Below, piece after piece: positions 9,065-18,743 of a stretch of DNA of 64,000 nucleotides. The notes under the pieces are model-generated. The model did not search any database. It saw only the letters and a program-made list of their open reading frames with translations, and was not told the DNA's origin. Source of the DNA: Flavobacteriales bacterium (GTDB taxonomy: Bacteria; Bacteroidota; Bacteroidia; Flavobacteriales_F; PHOS-HE28); contig JADJVC010000017.1 of assembly GCA_016710685.1 (NCBI GenBank), positions 9,722-73,721 on the forward strand, written 5' to 3'. Numbering within the stretch: the stretch's first letter is position 1; each line of letters begins with the position of its first letter. The position numbers were made by a program, and so were the translations under genes.

Positions 9065-9677
9065 GCTTGATGATTTGCTTGCGGAGTCTCGCGGCGCGCT
9101 GCCGCAAGCTCCTGATTTTGTAATTCTGCGTGGCTTGCGACGGGCTGCGCAGAAATTGTGCGTCGAGTCGCATGTTTGGCGCGAATCCTTAGATTCGCTG
9201 CCAACTGAAATCGGCGTTAGCACCTACGACTACGGCGCGCCATCGGGCGCCCGTGTTGAGCGGGTGATGACGCTCAAGTACAACGGTCAGGTGTTGCAGC
9301 AATGCCGCATCCAAGACCTGCAGGCGCTTAATTCTGCCGTTGGCACACCGCGATCCTTTGCGGCAATGCCGGCCACGCAGGAGTTCCAGATTTACCCGAC
9401 GCCGGTCGCAGTCGCAACGATGACGCTGTTTGTCGTGCTGACGCCTACGCCGGATGCGACAACGCTGCCAGACGATCTAGTTCGAGACTACGGGGCGGGA
9501 ATCATTGCGCTGGCAAAGGCCGCGCTGATGACCGACTCGCCGGCGATGCCCTGGCACAACTTAACTGAAGCAAGCGTGCAAGCTCAAATCGGAAACGAGT
9601 GCATTGTGCGTGCAAAGCGATCTCAACACGGCGGCGAGCACACTCAGTTAAGGGTGAAGTTACCGCGTTTTATCTGA
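9057..9677 (+). CDS. Tail/neck protein after adaptor
   Basis: The likely start is a GTG at 9057, overlapping the adaptor stop by eight bases; the longer frame upstream is the out-of-phase shadow of the adaptor gene. This gives 206 residues (VARLDDLLAESRGALPQAPD...). The body resembles small podoviral tail-neck proteins that share helical and beta segments with the adaptor. No enzymatic motif is seen. It probably seals the neck or links adaptor to tail. Confidence 0.7.
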   Translation: MARLDDLLAESRGALPQAPDFVILRGLRRAAQKLCVESHVWRESLDSLPTEIGVSTYDYGAPSGARVERVMTLKYNGQVLQQCRIQDLQALNSAVGTPRSFAAMPATQEFQIYPTPVAVATMTLFVVLTPTPDATTLPDDLVRDYGAGIIALAKAALMTDSPAMPWHNLTEASVQAQIGNECIVRAKRSQHGGEHTQLRVKLPRFI

Positions 9678-9716
9678 CTCGGCAGGAAGCCGGGCAACTA
9701 GCAAGGAGGCTTCACC

Positions 9717-10136
9717 ATGTCGTCGTTAAGTACGTTTCTGAAAAACAATCTGGCCAGCTTCGTCCTGAAAGCCAACCATTTGGGCTTTGCGTCCCCTGGC
9801 ACTGTTTATCTTGCGTTGTTCAAAACGAATCCGACCATTGCTGACTCTGGCACTGAAGCTCCGTGGCCGGCATACGTTGCGAGTGGCGGCCAGCGTCAAG
9901 CGTGCTCATTTGGCACAATCTCGGGGGCGACGATAAGTAACGATGCCATTGAGACATTCCCAGGCAATGATGACACTGTGACTCACACAATCACTCACTG
10001 GGGCCTGTATGACGCACAAGGGTTCGCTACGTCTGGCAATCTTCTGCTTTTTGGGGCGTTGACGGTATCTAAAGACATCGAAGTGAATGACGTTCCGTCG
10101 TTCCCTATCGGTTCGCTGGCCATCACCTTCAACTAA
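9717..10136 (+). CDS. Tail fibre-like structural protein
   Basis: 139 residues, preceded by a strong AAGGAGG. It opens MSSLSTFLKNNLASFVLKAN and has a beta-rich body of the type annotated in other phages as a small tail or fibre structural protein (a GTVYLALFKTNPT segment and an ITHWGLYDAQG segment). Probably part of the tail knob or fibre attachment. The assignment is by resemblance and position. Confidence 0.65.
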   Translation: MSSLSTFLKNNLASFVLKANHLGFASPGTVYLALFKTNPTIADSGTEAPWPAYVASGGQRQACSFGTISGATISNDAIETFPGNDDTVTHTITHWGLYDAQGFATSGNLLLFGALTVSKDIEVNDVPSFPIGSLAITFN

Positions 10137-10193
10137 TCGAAAGCTCGCGCTTGGGGAGCTTGGTAGCGCCGCATGCGTGAATAAGGCGCGACC

Positions 10194-12104
10194 ATGCTAA
10201 ACATAGGCGCACTAAATTCGTTTGAACTAAACGGCGCTGGCGTTGCTTCGGACGTAATAGTCCTTGGTGGCTCCGGCGCCGTTGTTGTGTCTGCCTCTTC
10301 GGCGCTGACAGAAATAGAGGGGCTGGCGGCTACCCCGGCTGTTGCTGTAACTGCGACGGCATTTTTTGGCAGAAGGCGCCACCTAGCGTCATCAAGTCCG
10401 GTTGTTATTGGTGCCACTCCGCCAAGGCTTAGGTCTGAGAAGTTTCTTGCTGCAAGCGCAACGGTATCTGTTGTTGGCTCAGCCAATCTACCAATACCGC
10501 GATACCTTTCGGCTAACGGCGTGGTCGAAGTGCTCGGTGTGCTGTATGAAGGCCTGCGCGCTGAGGCAATAGTTGAAGTTGTCGGCACGGCCACCATGGA
10601 AAGGGTAACGCACCTTCGTGCGCTTCCGGTGGTGGCTATTGAAGGGACGGCGCTACCCAAGGTAACCCGAAATTTATATGCGTCCGGATCCGTTGCGATA
10701 GCCGGGACGCCTGTAGACATTGACATTACGGCGGGCGGCATTCGCACCGTTGGACTATCGGCAATCTATCCAGTGGTCGGCATTGTTGGGGTAGCCACCA
10801 TTGACCCGTCGCGATTTCTTTCTGGATCTGGGGCTGTCGCTGTTGGCGGCTCCGCGACGGTAATCAAAACTGTAAATATGCGCCGCTCTGATGGCGTCGT
10901 TTCGGTGGCGGCATCCGTCACCATGCACCCCAGAGTTGCATTGTCCGCATCTGCCAATGTTGCGGTTACAGATTCCGCGGCCATGTTGCGCACTGCAAAC
11001 ATGGCTGATGCAGCCAGCGTAACCATTGCAGCATCAGCCGGCACGCTTATTAGGCGGAATCTGGCGGCAACGGCTTCCGTTAGCGTCACTGCGTCTGCGG
11101 CGATGCGCCAAACTGACAGCCTTTCATTTAGCGCAGTTGTGTCGGTCTCGGGGTCGGCAACTCCGCCCGTGATTGCCGAAAAGCTGTACGGTACAGGTGA
11201 CGTGGTTGTAACCAGCTTCGCATCACCTGTTTACGGCAGGAGAAGGAATCTTGCGGCAAGCGGCATTGTGTCAGCGTCTGGCGCCGCTGAGCTTCGCCCA
11301 TGGGCAAGGCTCGGCGGCTCAGGAATTGTCGCAGTAACAGCAACAGCCAATCTTCGGCCGTGGGCAAGGCTTGGCGCTGCGGGTGCCGTGGTAGCCGAGA
11401 GTACGGCAAACATAAGGCTCGCCGAAAGGCTTAGTGGCGCTGGCGGAGTGCAGGTTTCAGCAACCGCCAATCTTCGGCCATGGGTAAGGCTTGGCGGAGC
11501 TGGTGCGGTAGTGGCAACAGGGGTAGGAACAGTAAGGATTGCCGAAAAACTGTACGGCACCGGGGCTGTGCAAGTCGATTCCCAGTCAAGGCTATCGATC
11601 AGAACGCAAGTTTTCGGCACCGGCGCTGTGGCGGTCACTTCTGAGCCAGTTAGCATCATCATCAACGACTTTGACCACGAGCCGCATTGGCGGACTATCA
11701 TGGTGGAGCCGCAAGACTCGACATTCACTATCGAGCGTCAAGACTTTACGTATCTGGTTGTTACGGATGGATCAACAGTGAAGACATTTGAACAACAGCC
11801 GGGCGACGTGCTGCCATACGACATAGACTTTTCGGAGTGGTTCGCCGGCATTTCTGGTGACGATGAGATCGAGTCCGCCACTTGTGTTGTGACTGCCGCA
11901 TCGTCTGGCGTCATTGGCGACCTAACAGTGGGGGCTGTATTCCGCAGCCACTCAACACCAAGCGTGACCATTTTTGATGTGGTTAAAGTCTGGCTGTCGG
12001 GTGGCGTAAACGGTGCTACTTATCGACTCAAGGTATCTATCGTGACAAACGACGGTCGCGAGAAAGAGATCGACTTCCGCATGAAGATCAAGGAGCGATC
12101 ATGA
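10194..12104 (+). CDS. Repeat-rich tail fibre protein
   Basis: 636 residues. Residues about 25-490 consist of roughly twenty degenerate 20-residue units, best conserved late in the array (units beginning NLRPWARLGGSGIVAVTATA), rich in Ala, Gly, Val, Ser and Thr with alternating hydrophobics. This suggests a beta-solenoid or beta-prism shaft. The last 140 residues form a distinct globular domain starting near DHEPHWRTIMVEPQD, seen in other phage fibre or assembly proteins. The stop overlaps the next start (ATGA). Likely a fibre or spike shaft. Near-identical 60-bp DNA units make it prone to expansion or contraction. Confidence 0.7.
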   Translation: MLNIGALNSFELNGAGVASDVIVLGGSGAVVVSASSALTEIEGLAATPAVAVTATAFFGRRRHLASSSPVVIGATPPRLRSEKFLAASATVSVVGSANLPIPRYLSANGVVEVLGVLYEGLRAEAIVEVVGTATMERVTHLRALPVVAIEGTALPKVTRNLYASGSVAIAGTPVDIDITAGGIRTVGLSAIYPVVGIVGVATIDPSRFLSGSGAVAVGGSATVIKTVNMRRSDGVVSVAASVTMHPRVALSASANVAVTDSAAMLRTANMADAASVTIAASAGTLIRRNLAATASVSVTASAAMRQTDSLSFSAVVSVSGSATPPVIAEKLYGTGDVVVTSFASPVYGRRRNLAASGIVSASGAAELRPWARLGGSGIVAVTATANLRPWARLGAAGAVVAESTANIRLAERLSGAGGVQVSATANLRPWVRLGGAGAVVATGVGTVRIAEKLYGTGAVQVDSQSRLSIRTQVFGTGAVAVTSEPVSIIINDFDHEPHWRTIMVEPQDSTFTIERQDFTYLVVTDGSTVKTFEQQPGDVLPYDIDFSEWFAGISGDDEIESATCVVTAASSGVIGDLTVGAVFRSHSTPSVTIFDVVKVWLSGGVNGATYRLKVSIVTNDGREKEIDFRMKIKERS

Positions 12105-13078
12105 TCGCTGAGTACACACTTGCCAACAATGTTCGGTCGGTACTTCTGGCCGGCATCAATAACAGCGTAGCAACGATCACGGCTACCGCTGCGGCATCGC
12201 CGTACAACCCGTTCCCTGCTCCGGCTGGCGGCTATCCGGGCGTTTGCACGCTGATTGACAGCCTGTCGTTGCCGACAAAGATTGAAACCGTTACGTACAC
12301 CGGGCGCACCGCCAACGGTTCAGACTGGGATCTGACCGGCTGCGCGCGGGGGCAATTCGGCACAACCGCTCAATCGTGGTCTGCTGGCGCCATTATGATT
12401 TGTGCGCCAACCGCAGAAATGCTCACCGGACGCTTGCCAATTGCGATCATTGCCGATCAGGCGGGCTGCACTGTGATTGGGCGGTCAGCAAGCACCACGG
12501 GCGCCGGAGCAGTAATACCTGCAACCAACAACACCGTTCTGCGTCGACGCGCGGATGTGCTCGGCTTTGGCTCGCTGATTGATGCCGACATTGACGCGGC
12601 GGCGGCGATCGCGCTATCCAAGCTTGCATCACAAGCGGCGCAGTCGGTAGTTGGTCGCGCTTCCGGATCTGGCGTGCCATCTGCCCTCGCCGCGTCAGAC
12701 TGGGGCGTCTTGAACCGCGTGGGAAGCGGGAACCTTGGGTTCTCGACACTCACCGGCCAGCACATTCGACAGGCGCCGCTCACAACGGCAGCGACAGCAA
12801 TCACGCTGGATGACGCGACGCACCACGGGCGGATATTGGTATGCACGTCCAATTCCGCCATTACGATTACGTGCGACACTGGGCCAAGTGCCTTTTTTGA
12901 GTGCTTGATTATTCAAGCGGGCACGGGGCATATTACGTTTGTTGCCAGTGGTATTGGAGTTAATGTGAGAAACGTACACGGCTACACAAAAACGTCCGGG
13001 CAATATGCCAAGGTTGGCATAAGCGTTTACAGTGCAGCGCCTAATCAGTTCTTATTAGAGGGAGAAACGGCGCCATGA
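12101..13078 (+). CDS. Tail fibre-like structural protein
   Basis: 325 residues, ATGA overlap with the preceding gene. The N-terminal 110 residues contain a segment ending in CARGQFGTTAQSWSAGA, a motif common in phage tail-fibre N-terminal domains. The remainder is Ala/Ser/Thr-rich, ending in a small beta domain (TITCDTGPSAFFECLIIQAG). Probably attaches to the repeat-rich fibre. It is followed at once by another fibre-type gene, also overlapping. Confidence 0.65.
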   Translation: MIAEYTLANNVRSVLLAGINNSVATITATAAASPYNPFPAPAGGYPGVCTLIDSLSLPTKIETVTYTGRTANGSDWDLTGCARGQFGTTAQSWSAGAIMICAPTAEMLTGRLPIAIIADQAGCTVIGRSASTTGAGAVIPATNNTVLRRRADVLGFGSLIDADIDAAAAIALSKLASQAAQSVVGRASGSGVPSALAASDWGVLNRVGSGNLGFSTLTGQHIRQAPLTTAATAITLDDATHHGRILVCTSNSAITITCDTGPSAFFECLIIQAGTGHITFVASGIGVNVRNVHGYTKTSGQYAKVGISVYSAAPNQFLLEGETAP

Positions 13079-13935
13079 GATTTTCCACCAGAGTTGCAAG
13101 GGCGCCAATTGTTAATATCATGGATGGCATTCCGGGCTTGGATTTGGATAATTCAGATATATACAGCATGTTTCGACTTCGAGCTGGCTACACCGGCTAT
13201 TGTCGTAGAGTTATGAGGCTGTCAGATAGCGCAGAGTTGGACGTTGGGTTCACTGCTGGCGGGCTTTACGATATTAAAAAAGAAATAGAGTGGGCTGGCG
13301 GATCAAGCACCATAGTTATTCGCTGGTACAACCAAAGTGGCAGCGGATCGCGGCCGGCATACCTGCTAAACGAAAAGGCTGGGTCGATAGTAGCAACCGT
13401 TAGCGGCGTTCCTGTATTTGTAGGCGGATATCCTGGCATTAAAATTCCAGGAGAAGACGCATTAACGCCAGAAACTTACATTCCATTAGTTCCAACTACA
13501 GGGTATGCGACAGCCTTATGGATTGGCAGCGCATACAGGCAATCAAGCTACGACACGGCGCTATGGTCAATTCACGAAGAAGGCAGCGATGGCGCAAGAA
13601 CATTCAAGATAAACGATCTTGACTTAGCGAAAACTAGAGATCCTGGTTTCTATTATGAAAGGTACAGCGAATGTACTCACCCGACTAGCGACTTTAGTAG
13701 CGAATCAATCATATGCGCTAGGTATCAGACTGGATCTCCGTATGAAGTTGGAACGCTCGTAAATGGCTCCGATAGATCGATAACGTATTACAACGCTCCG
13801 GTAAGCGGGCTTGGTTTTGGTTGCCCAATGTTGCTCGGTTCGAGCAACGTGCATACATTCATCATGGTGGATGATTTTGCGCTAAGTGATTATGCAGAAA
13901 ACGGATTGTTCAATAGACTAAACTGGGTTTACTAA
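13075..13935 (+). CDS. Lectin-like tail protein (concanavalin/arabinofuranosidase-like)
   Basis: 286 residues, ATGA overlap. The segment YTGYCRRVMRLSDSAELDVG followed by VIRWYNQSGSG resembles the domain family called alpha-L-arabinofuranosidase B catalytic-like, which occurs in many phage tail proteins as a sugar-binding beta sandwich. It may bind host surface polysaccharide. Base composition is more AT-rich than the flanking genes, which hints at recent exchange, as is common for receptor-binding modules. Enzyme activity cannot be inferred. Confidence 0.6.
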   Translation: MRFSTRVARAPIVNIMDGIPGLDLDNSDIYSMFRLRAGYTGYCRRVMRLSDSAELDVGFTAGGLYDIKKEIEWAGGSSTIVIRWYNQSGSGSRPAYLLNEKAGSIVATVSGVPVFVGGYPGIKIPGEDALTPETYIPLVPTTGYATALWIGSAYRQSSYDTALWSIHEEGSDGARTFKINDLDLAKTRDPGFYYERYSECTHPTSDFSSESIICARYQTGSPYEVGTLVNGSDRSITYYNAPVSGLGFGCPMLLGSSNVHTFIMVDDFALSDYAENGLFNRLNWVY

Positions 13936-14105
13936 TGACGCCGGCACAGCAAGCATTCAACTGGATAGTTCGCCTCGCCATTGAGCGAGTAAACGCCATG
14001 GAAGCCGGATCAGCATCGCAGGAGGCGACAGCGAGCGCGCTGGACACCATGCGCAAGATTGTCGCGACGGAATTGGAGCCACGCAATGGCGACACTGCCA
14101 ATTGA
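13935..14105 (+). CDS. Small protein in tail operon
   Basis: 56 residues starting MTPAQQAFNWIVRLAIERVN. Its ATG shares a base with the preceding stop (TAATG) and its stop overlaps the next gene start at 14086, so it is tightly coupled on both sides. Predicted as two amphipathic helices. It is the frame that fills an otherwise empty gap. Function unknown. Confidence 0.65.
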   Translation: MTPAQQAFNWIVRLAIERVNAMEAGSASQEATASALDTMRKIVATELEPRNGDTAN

Positions 14106-16059
14106 GCAGTTCGGCGGAATTTCGCCGCTAATCGAGCAGCGCAAGCTTCCGCCGTTCGGGGCAACGTCGGCGGTCAATTGCGTGTTCGAAGGGACTGATT
14201 TGCGACCACTGCGGGCGCCGCTTGATGTGGCTGCGCTGGCCGGCTTCCATGTGCGCCTGTACAAGTACCGATTCCAGACGCAAAGCTACTGGCTGGCATG
14301 GCCGCAAACCAGTGCGGGCACTCCTATCGTTGACGTTGTTCCGTCGCCAATTGCCCAAGACACGCTTGGGCGCCTGTACTGGACGAGCGTAAGCACGACG
14401 GGAGGATCGACACTTCCGCGGGTCGCAAGCCAACTAACCCAAGGTGAGCTAAACACTCCTACGACCAATACGCGCCGCCTTGGCATTCCGGCGCCAAGTT
14501 CTGCACCAACACTGTCGGAAGTCCAGGCGGCAAACTCAATTGCGGGTGCCATCCAACCATTCACCATGTCGCAAACGTCGCCGGTCACGGTGACTACGAC
14601 CATCGCGCATCCGTTTGCAGACGGCCAAAGGGTCGTTGTCGAATATCTGTCTGGTGCGGTTGATGGCGAAAATATGGCCGAGATCAATGGCCGAGAGTTC
14701 TTGGTTTCAGTCTCTTCATCCACTCAGTTCAGGCTGGTTGGATCGGATGGCGCGAACTATTCGGCGCTGACCAACGCATCCCAAGTGACCATCAGGCGCG
14801 TGTACGCTGATTCTGATCTTGAGGCTCGGTCTTACGTGTGTACCTATGTCTCCAATTGGGGCGAGGAAGGTATGCCATGCACGCCAACAGCCCCGACGGA
14901 TGTTCGGTACGACTCTGGCGTGTCGTTGGCGCTGCCAACGTCGATAGGCTCACCGTTTAACACCTACATCAATCGCGTGCGAATCTATCGCGCTGTGGCC
15001 GGCACGACTCAAGGCGCACAGTTCTTTTACGTTGGCGAGGTATCAATTACGCCGAATGTGGCCGCCACATTTGTGGATACAGTTGACCCTATTGCGCTTG
15101 GCGAGGTTCTGCCCTCAGCAGACTGGGCCATGCCTCCCGCGGGCCTGTCCGGGCTGACAACCATGCCAAACGGGTTCTTGGCCGGGTTCTTGGGTAACAC
15201 CTTGTACTTTTCCGAGCCATACCTTCCGCACGCATGGCCGGACCGCTACCGCAAGACGGTGGACAGTGACATTGTGGGGATTGCGGTTTACGGCCAGACG
15301 CTGGTGGTGGCGACCAAAGGACAGCCCTACATAGTCACCGGTACCGACCCTGCGTCAGTGTCCGCAGCTAAGCTGGATGTGTACGCACCATGCCTATCGA
15401 AAGGTGGCGTAGTCGCCATTGGCAACGGCGTGGCCTATCCGAGCTATGACGGGCTGGTGCTTGTGTCATCGGCTGGCGTCCAGGTGGTCACGGCGCAATA
15501 CATGACCAAGGCGCAATGGCTCGCAGCATGGGACACTGGTATGCAGTCCGTGTTTCACGATGGCCGCATCATTGCCATGTCGACCAACGCATCAAAGCCG
15601 ACTCTGATCTTTCAGCTGGATGGCGGGCGCCTCAACATCAGCACGACAACAACGCAATGCACCACGCCTGCGATAGATGAGTTCGACCAGCTGCACTACA
15701 CGCTGGCGCAACGGCTGTGGCAATTTGACGCCGGATCTACGGCGATGTCCGCGACTTGGCAAAGCCGAGTGTTCACGCTGCCGAAAGGCGCCAGGAACAT
15801 GGGCGTGTGCCAAGTGTTCGCGTCTGGCTATCCGGTGACACTCACTTTTGGGTACTCTAACCTAACGAGCGAACTGGGCAATCCGAGCACCACATCGGTT
15901 ATTCCGCCCGCCTCCACCTTCACTGTCAACGTCAACGGATCGGAGCCGGTACGCATGCCGGACGGGTTTCTGTCGCGCGAGTGGCGCATCGGTGTGACCA
16001 CTGCGCACGCAGTGCAGCGAATCATCGCCGCGGAAACCATGGGGGAGCTGCGCGAGTGA
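14086..16059 (+). CDS. Large tail structural protein (nozzle/stabilisation type)
   Basis: 657 residues from the ATG at 14086 with GGAG eight bases upstream; an upstream TTG at 14059 is less likely. Beta-rich throughout, with repeated segments such as FLAGFLGNTLYFSEPYLPHA and QTLVVATKGQPYIVTGTDPA that suggest a propeller. Proteins of this size and style are found in podophages as the tail nozzle or tail stabilisation component. It ends overlapping the next gene (GTGA). No catalytic residues recognised. Confidence 0.7.
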   Translation: MATLPIEQFGGISPLIEQRKLPPFGATSAVNCVFEGTDLRPLRAPLDVAALAGFHVRLYKYRFQTQSYWLAWPQTSAGTPIVDVVPSPIAQDTLGRLYWTSVSTTGGSTLPRVASQLTQGELNTPTTNTRRLGIPAPSSAPTLSEVQAANSIAGAIQPFTMSQTSPVTVTTTIAHPFADGQRVVVEYLSGAVDGENMAEINGREFLVSVSSSTQFRLVGSDGANYSALTNASQVTIRRVYADSDLEARSYVCTYVSNWGEEGMPCTPTAPTDVRYDSGVSLALPTSIGSPFNTYINRVRIYRAVAGTTQGAQFFYVGEVSITPNVAATFVDTVDPIALGEVLPSADWAMPPAGLSGLTTMPNGFLAGFLGNTLYFSEPYLPHAWPDRYRKTVDSDIVGIAVYGQTLVVATKGQPYIVTGTDPASVSAAKLDVYAPCLSKGGVVAIGNGVAYPSYDGLVLVSSAGVQVVTAQYMTKAQWLAAWDTGMQSVFHDGRIIAMSTNASKPTLIFQLDGGRLNISTTTTQCTTPAIDEFDQLHYTLAQRLWQFDAGSTAMSATWQSRVFTLPKGARNMGVCQVFASGYPVTLTFGYSNLTSELGNPSTTSVIPPASTFTVNVNGSEPVRMPDGFLSREWRIGVTTAHAVQRIIAAETMGELRE

Positions 16060-18689
16060 CGCCAGGAAGCCGCAAAACCGTTACCCCGGCAATCCCGGAG
16101 ATTACTCGGTCTGAAACGTCGGTGCATAGCGCGCTTCAGGCGCTCAAGGAAGCGACTGAAATAGGACTGGGGCGCCGCGGAGATCCGCTAGACCAGTTTG
16201 TGACACTGCGCGATCTGCGCGACAGCGGCGTGGCAAGCGTTGGGCTCGGCAGAGGCGGCGCGACATTGCTCGGCCCACCATCAAACAATCCCGGCGCGCC
16301 GCTTATCGAGTACGTTCCGCCCGACTACGGGACTAATGACTACAGCGTTCCTCCCGCCCCGCTGGGCGTTGTTGCGCGTGGCGTTCCGCCCAACAGCATG
16401 ATGGTCACATGGAATCCTCCAGGGTACGGGAACCACGCTTACGCGGAGGTCTACGTGCTGCTGGAGAATCCATCGCCGCCACACGCGCGCACGCTGAGCG
16501 ACCTGATGCTAGACCTTCCCGCGGCGCTGGCTGGAACAGCGGCCGGCACCATATTCATGCACCGCGGCCTAACGAACGTGCCGCGCACGGGCGCCACTGC
16601 AATCCAGATGGCGGAAGCTCCGGCAGTTCGGTACTACTGGGTGCGTTTTGTGTCTGCCGCTGGCGTCAAAGGTCCATTTGCTCCGCTCGCCGGTGCAAAT
16701 GCGGCTCTGTCGATCGATCCAGTCCTGATGCTGGATGCCATGATCCGCGGGGTGGAGGTATCCCCAATCTACGCCAATCTGCGCGGCTGGATCGGCGTCG
16801 AGAATCAAACGCCGATTCTGCAGGCGGGCGGCGTGCTCGGCTACATCACACAGTCCGCGTCTAACACCAATGGCTTACTGCAAAGCATTTGGGCCGTGAA
16901 CATGCGTCACAACACGCAAAACGGGCTTGCCTATGCCGCGGGCTTTGGCCTGGGTATGGAAACCGACGAGAGCACCGGGCGTAGCGTGTCGACGTTCTTG
17001 GTCAATGCCAACCAGTTCGCCATCATGGGCGCCGCTGGCGGGCATGCCGGGGCGGCTTTGGTTGCGTGCACCGGAAGCGTAGTCGGCGCAAACGTTGAAT
17101 TGCGATGCTGGCTCGCGACATCCACGCAACAGTTTTCGGTAGATGGATCTCCGCCGCCGCCGCCTCCTGCAGTTCAATTGCCATCAAAGGTGGTACTTGC
17201 AGGGCATGGCAATAAAGTTCGGTGGAAAGACGGCACGCTGTTAGATAACCCGCTGTGCGGCATGGCCGGGAAAGAGGGGGTTGTGATCGCAGTAGGCACC
17301 GACATTGGCGGAGTGCTGACCGTATTGGTGAAGTTTATCGGTGCGGCAGGTGATTTTAGGCCAAACGTAGGATGGTCAGAATTCGGCATTCCGGGCGTTG
17401 GCGGGAATCCATCGTATCGCCAAGATTACTTCTGGAAGTACGTGCTCAACGAAGGAACGCCAACCGAAGAAACCCGCTACACCTTCAATTCTGCCCTACT
17501 TCCATCTACTTGCATCCCCTTCATTGTCGACACAGCGGCCAATCCGCCGCGCGTGGGCATTCGCGGAAACTTGATCGTAGACGGGCTGATCCGCGCCGAG
17601 GAAGCTGACTTTAACTTGTTGCGCGCTGGAACAGCGTTCATTGATTTGATACAGGCCGAAGCAGTTAACGCGAACGTGGTCATCGCTCAGAGATTGATCG
17701 CTGGCACACCTGGAGAAGGCGCGCTTACAAACGATCAGTACAACCAAATCAGCAACTACATCCTTGAGTTGAACAACCCGGCATTGTTTTCCAGCAACCC
17801 GGCTGCCGGCTTTCCTTTGCGCTTTTGGAAACCAGCAGACGGGAATGTCCGCTTCAGCCTAAACGGCAACGGTGACATTACCGTAGGCGGCCACATGAGC
17901 GTGGCCGGCAATGGGGTTATCGGCACCACGGGCACAAACCTAGCATCGTTTGGCGGAAGCGGAGCAGACACCGGACCAACCGGCAGTTACGCACTGTGGT
18001 GCGGGCCGAAGGCCAGCTACGGCACGGTCGGCCAGCTCAGGACAGAGGCTAACGGGCTGTTCTGGATCAAGGACGATGCGCGAGCGGGGTTCAACGCCGA
18101 GCTGTTCCTTGGCGCCAATGCGTTTGATTTGCCGTTCTTGGCAACGTCGAACGGGCCTGGGGCGGCGTGGAACCACACCGGCGCGTCGTTGCGAGCAACG
18201 ACGGAGGTTCAGGTGGCTGTATCACCAGATCCGATCATAATGCGATCGCGCAGAAATGGATCAGCGGCTACTTACATCGTTTTTGTAACAGGGATGCTTG
18301 CGAGCATTGACGGGCCAGATGGTGATAAAAAGCGCTTTGATGTCTTTGTGGAGTTAGTTGGGTCACCCAGCACGACGGACCCAGCCTTAGCGGTCATTCA
18401 ATCATTCCCCTACGACGACTGGTATCCAGAGTCGCTTCCTTTCACCTACTTCAATGCTGTTCAATTGCCCGCGGGTCCGTACTACGTGCGCATTCGCAAG
18501 GTGCATCGAGAAGGGCGAAGGGTTTCAATCTGCCAGGGTTGGACCGTCATGGCGTTTGCGGTTCAGGGTAATGCTGGCGTTCTGCCTGCTGGCGTCCCAG
18601 TAACTCCGCCAGGGCAGCCGCTTCCAGGTGGAGCCACGAACCCGCCGCCAGCGCCAGCGCCGCCGCCGTTCGCCATTTTGACGCCGTAA
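16056..18689 (+). CDS. Large tail tip / host-specificity protein
   Basis: Start chosen at the GTG overlapping the preceding stop, giving 877 residues. The central part (residues about 450-620) has the pattern of tip-attachment proteins: VGIRGNLIVDGLIRAEEADF, then alternating helix and beta segments resembling the DUF1983 region of lambda J-like proteins. A Pro-rich segment lies near residue 360, and the C-terminus ends in a Pro/Ala-rich tail. It probably forms the distal tail and contacts the receptor. It is the last gene of the tail operon; a promoter lies over its final codons. Confidence 0.7.
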   Translation: MTPGSRKTVTPAIPEITRSETSVHSALQALKEATEIGLGRRGDPLDQFVTLRDLRDSGVASVGLGRGGATLLGPPSNNPGAPLIEYVPPDYGTNDYSVPPAPLGVVARGVPPNSMMVTWNPPGYGNHAYAEVYVLLENPSPPHARTLSDLMLDLPAALAGTAAGTIFMHRGLTNVPRTGATAIQMAEAPAVRYYWVRFVSAAGVKGPFAPLAGANAALSIDPVLMLDAMIRGVEVSPIYANLRGWIGVENQTPILQAGGVLGYITQSASNTNGLLQSIWAVNMRHNTQNGLAYAAGFGLGMETDESTGRSVSTFLVNANQFAIMGAAGGHAGAALVACTGSVVGANVELRCWLATSTQQFSVDGSPPPPPPAVQLPSKVVLAGHGNKVRWKDGTLLDNPLCGMAGKEGVVIAVGTDIGGVLTVLVKFIGAAGDFRPNVGWSEFGIPGVGGNPSYRQDYFWKYVLNEGTPTEETRYTFNSALLPSTCIPFIVDTAANPPRVGIRGNLIVDGLIRAEEADFNLLRAGTAFIDLIQAEAVNANVVIAQRLIAGTPGEGALTNDQYNQISNYILELNNPALFSSNPAAGFPLRFWKPADGNVRFSLNGNGDITVGGHMSVAGNGVIGTTGTNLASFGGSGADTGPTGSYALWCGPKASYGTVGQLRTEANGLFWIKDDARAGFNAELFLGANAFDLPFLATSNGPGAAWNHTGASLRATTEVQVAVSPDPIIMRSRRNGSAATYIVFVTGMLASIDGPDGDKKRFDVFVELVGSPSTTDPALAVIQSFPYDDWYPESLPFTYFNAVQLPAGPYYVRIRKVHREGRRVSICQGWTVMAFAVQGNAGVLPAGVPVTPPGQPLPGGATNPPPAPAPPPFAILTP

Positions 18690-18704
18690 CGGCCCTGATA
18701 TAAT
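18678..18704 (+). promoter_or_regulatory. Sigma70-type promoter for the moron-like pair
   Basis: TTGACG (18678-18683) and a perfect TATAAT (18699-18704) are 15 bases apart, slightly shorter than optimal. It overlaps the end of the tail tip gene and would start transcription near 18711, inside the following hairpin. Confidence 0.7.
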
Positions 18705-18705
18705 C

Positions 18706-18733
18706 CCTGAAAGCTCATTTGTGAGCTTTCAGG
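18706..18733 (+). promoter_or_regulatory. 12-bp hairpin covering the ribosome site
   Basis: Perfect inverted repeat with 12-base arms CCTGAAAGCTCA and TGAGCTTTCAGG and a TTTG loop. Its 3' arm contains part of the AGGAGG ribosome site (18731-18736) of the gene at 18744. Read-through mRNA would hide the site; RNA started at the local promoter would lack the first bases of the left arm and form a weaker stem. No T-run follows. Confidence 0.8.
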
Positions 18734-18743
18734 AGGCAATGCA

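Noticed and set aside
10133..10747. 204-codon open frame on the minus strand
   Set aside because: It is antisense to the repeat-rich fibre gene, has low-complexity composition and is explained by the codon bias of the plus strand.
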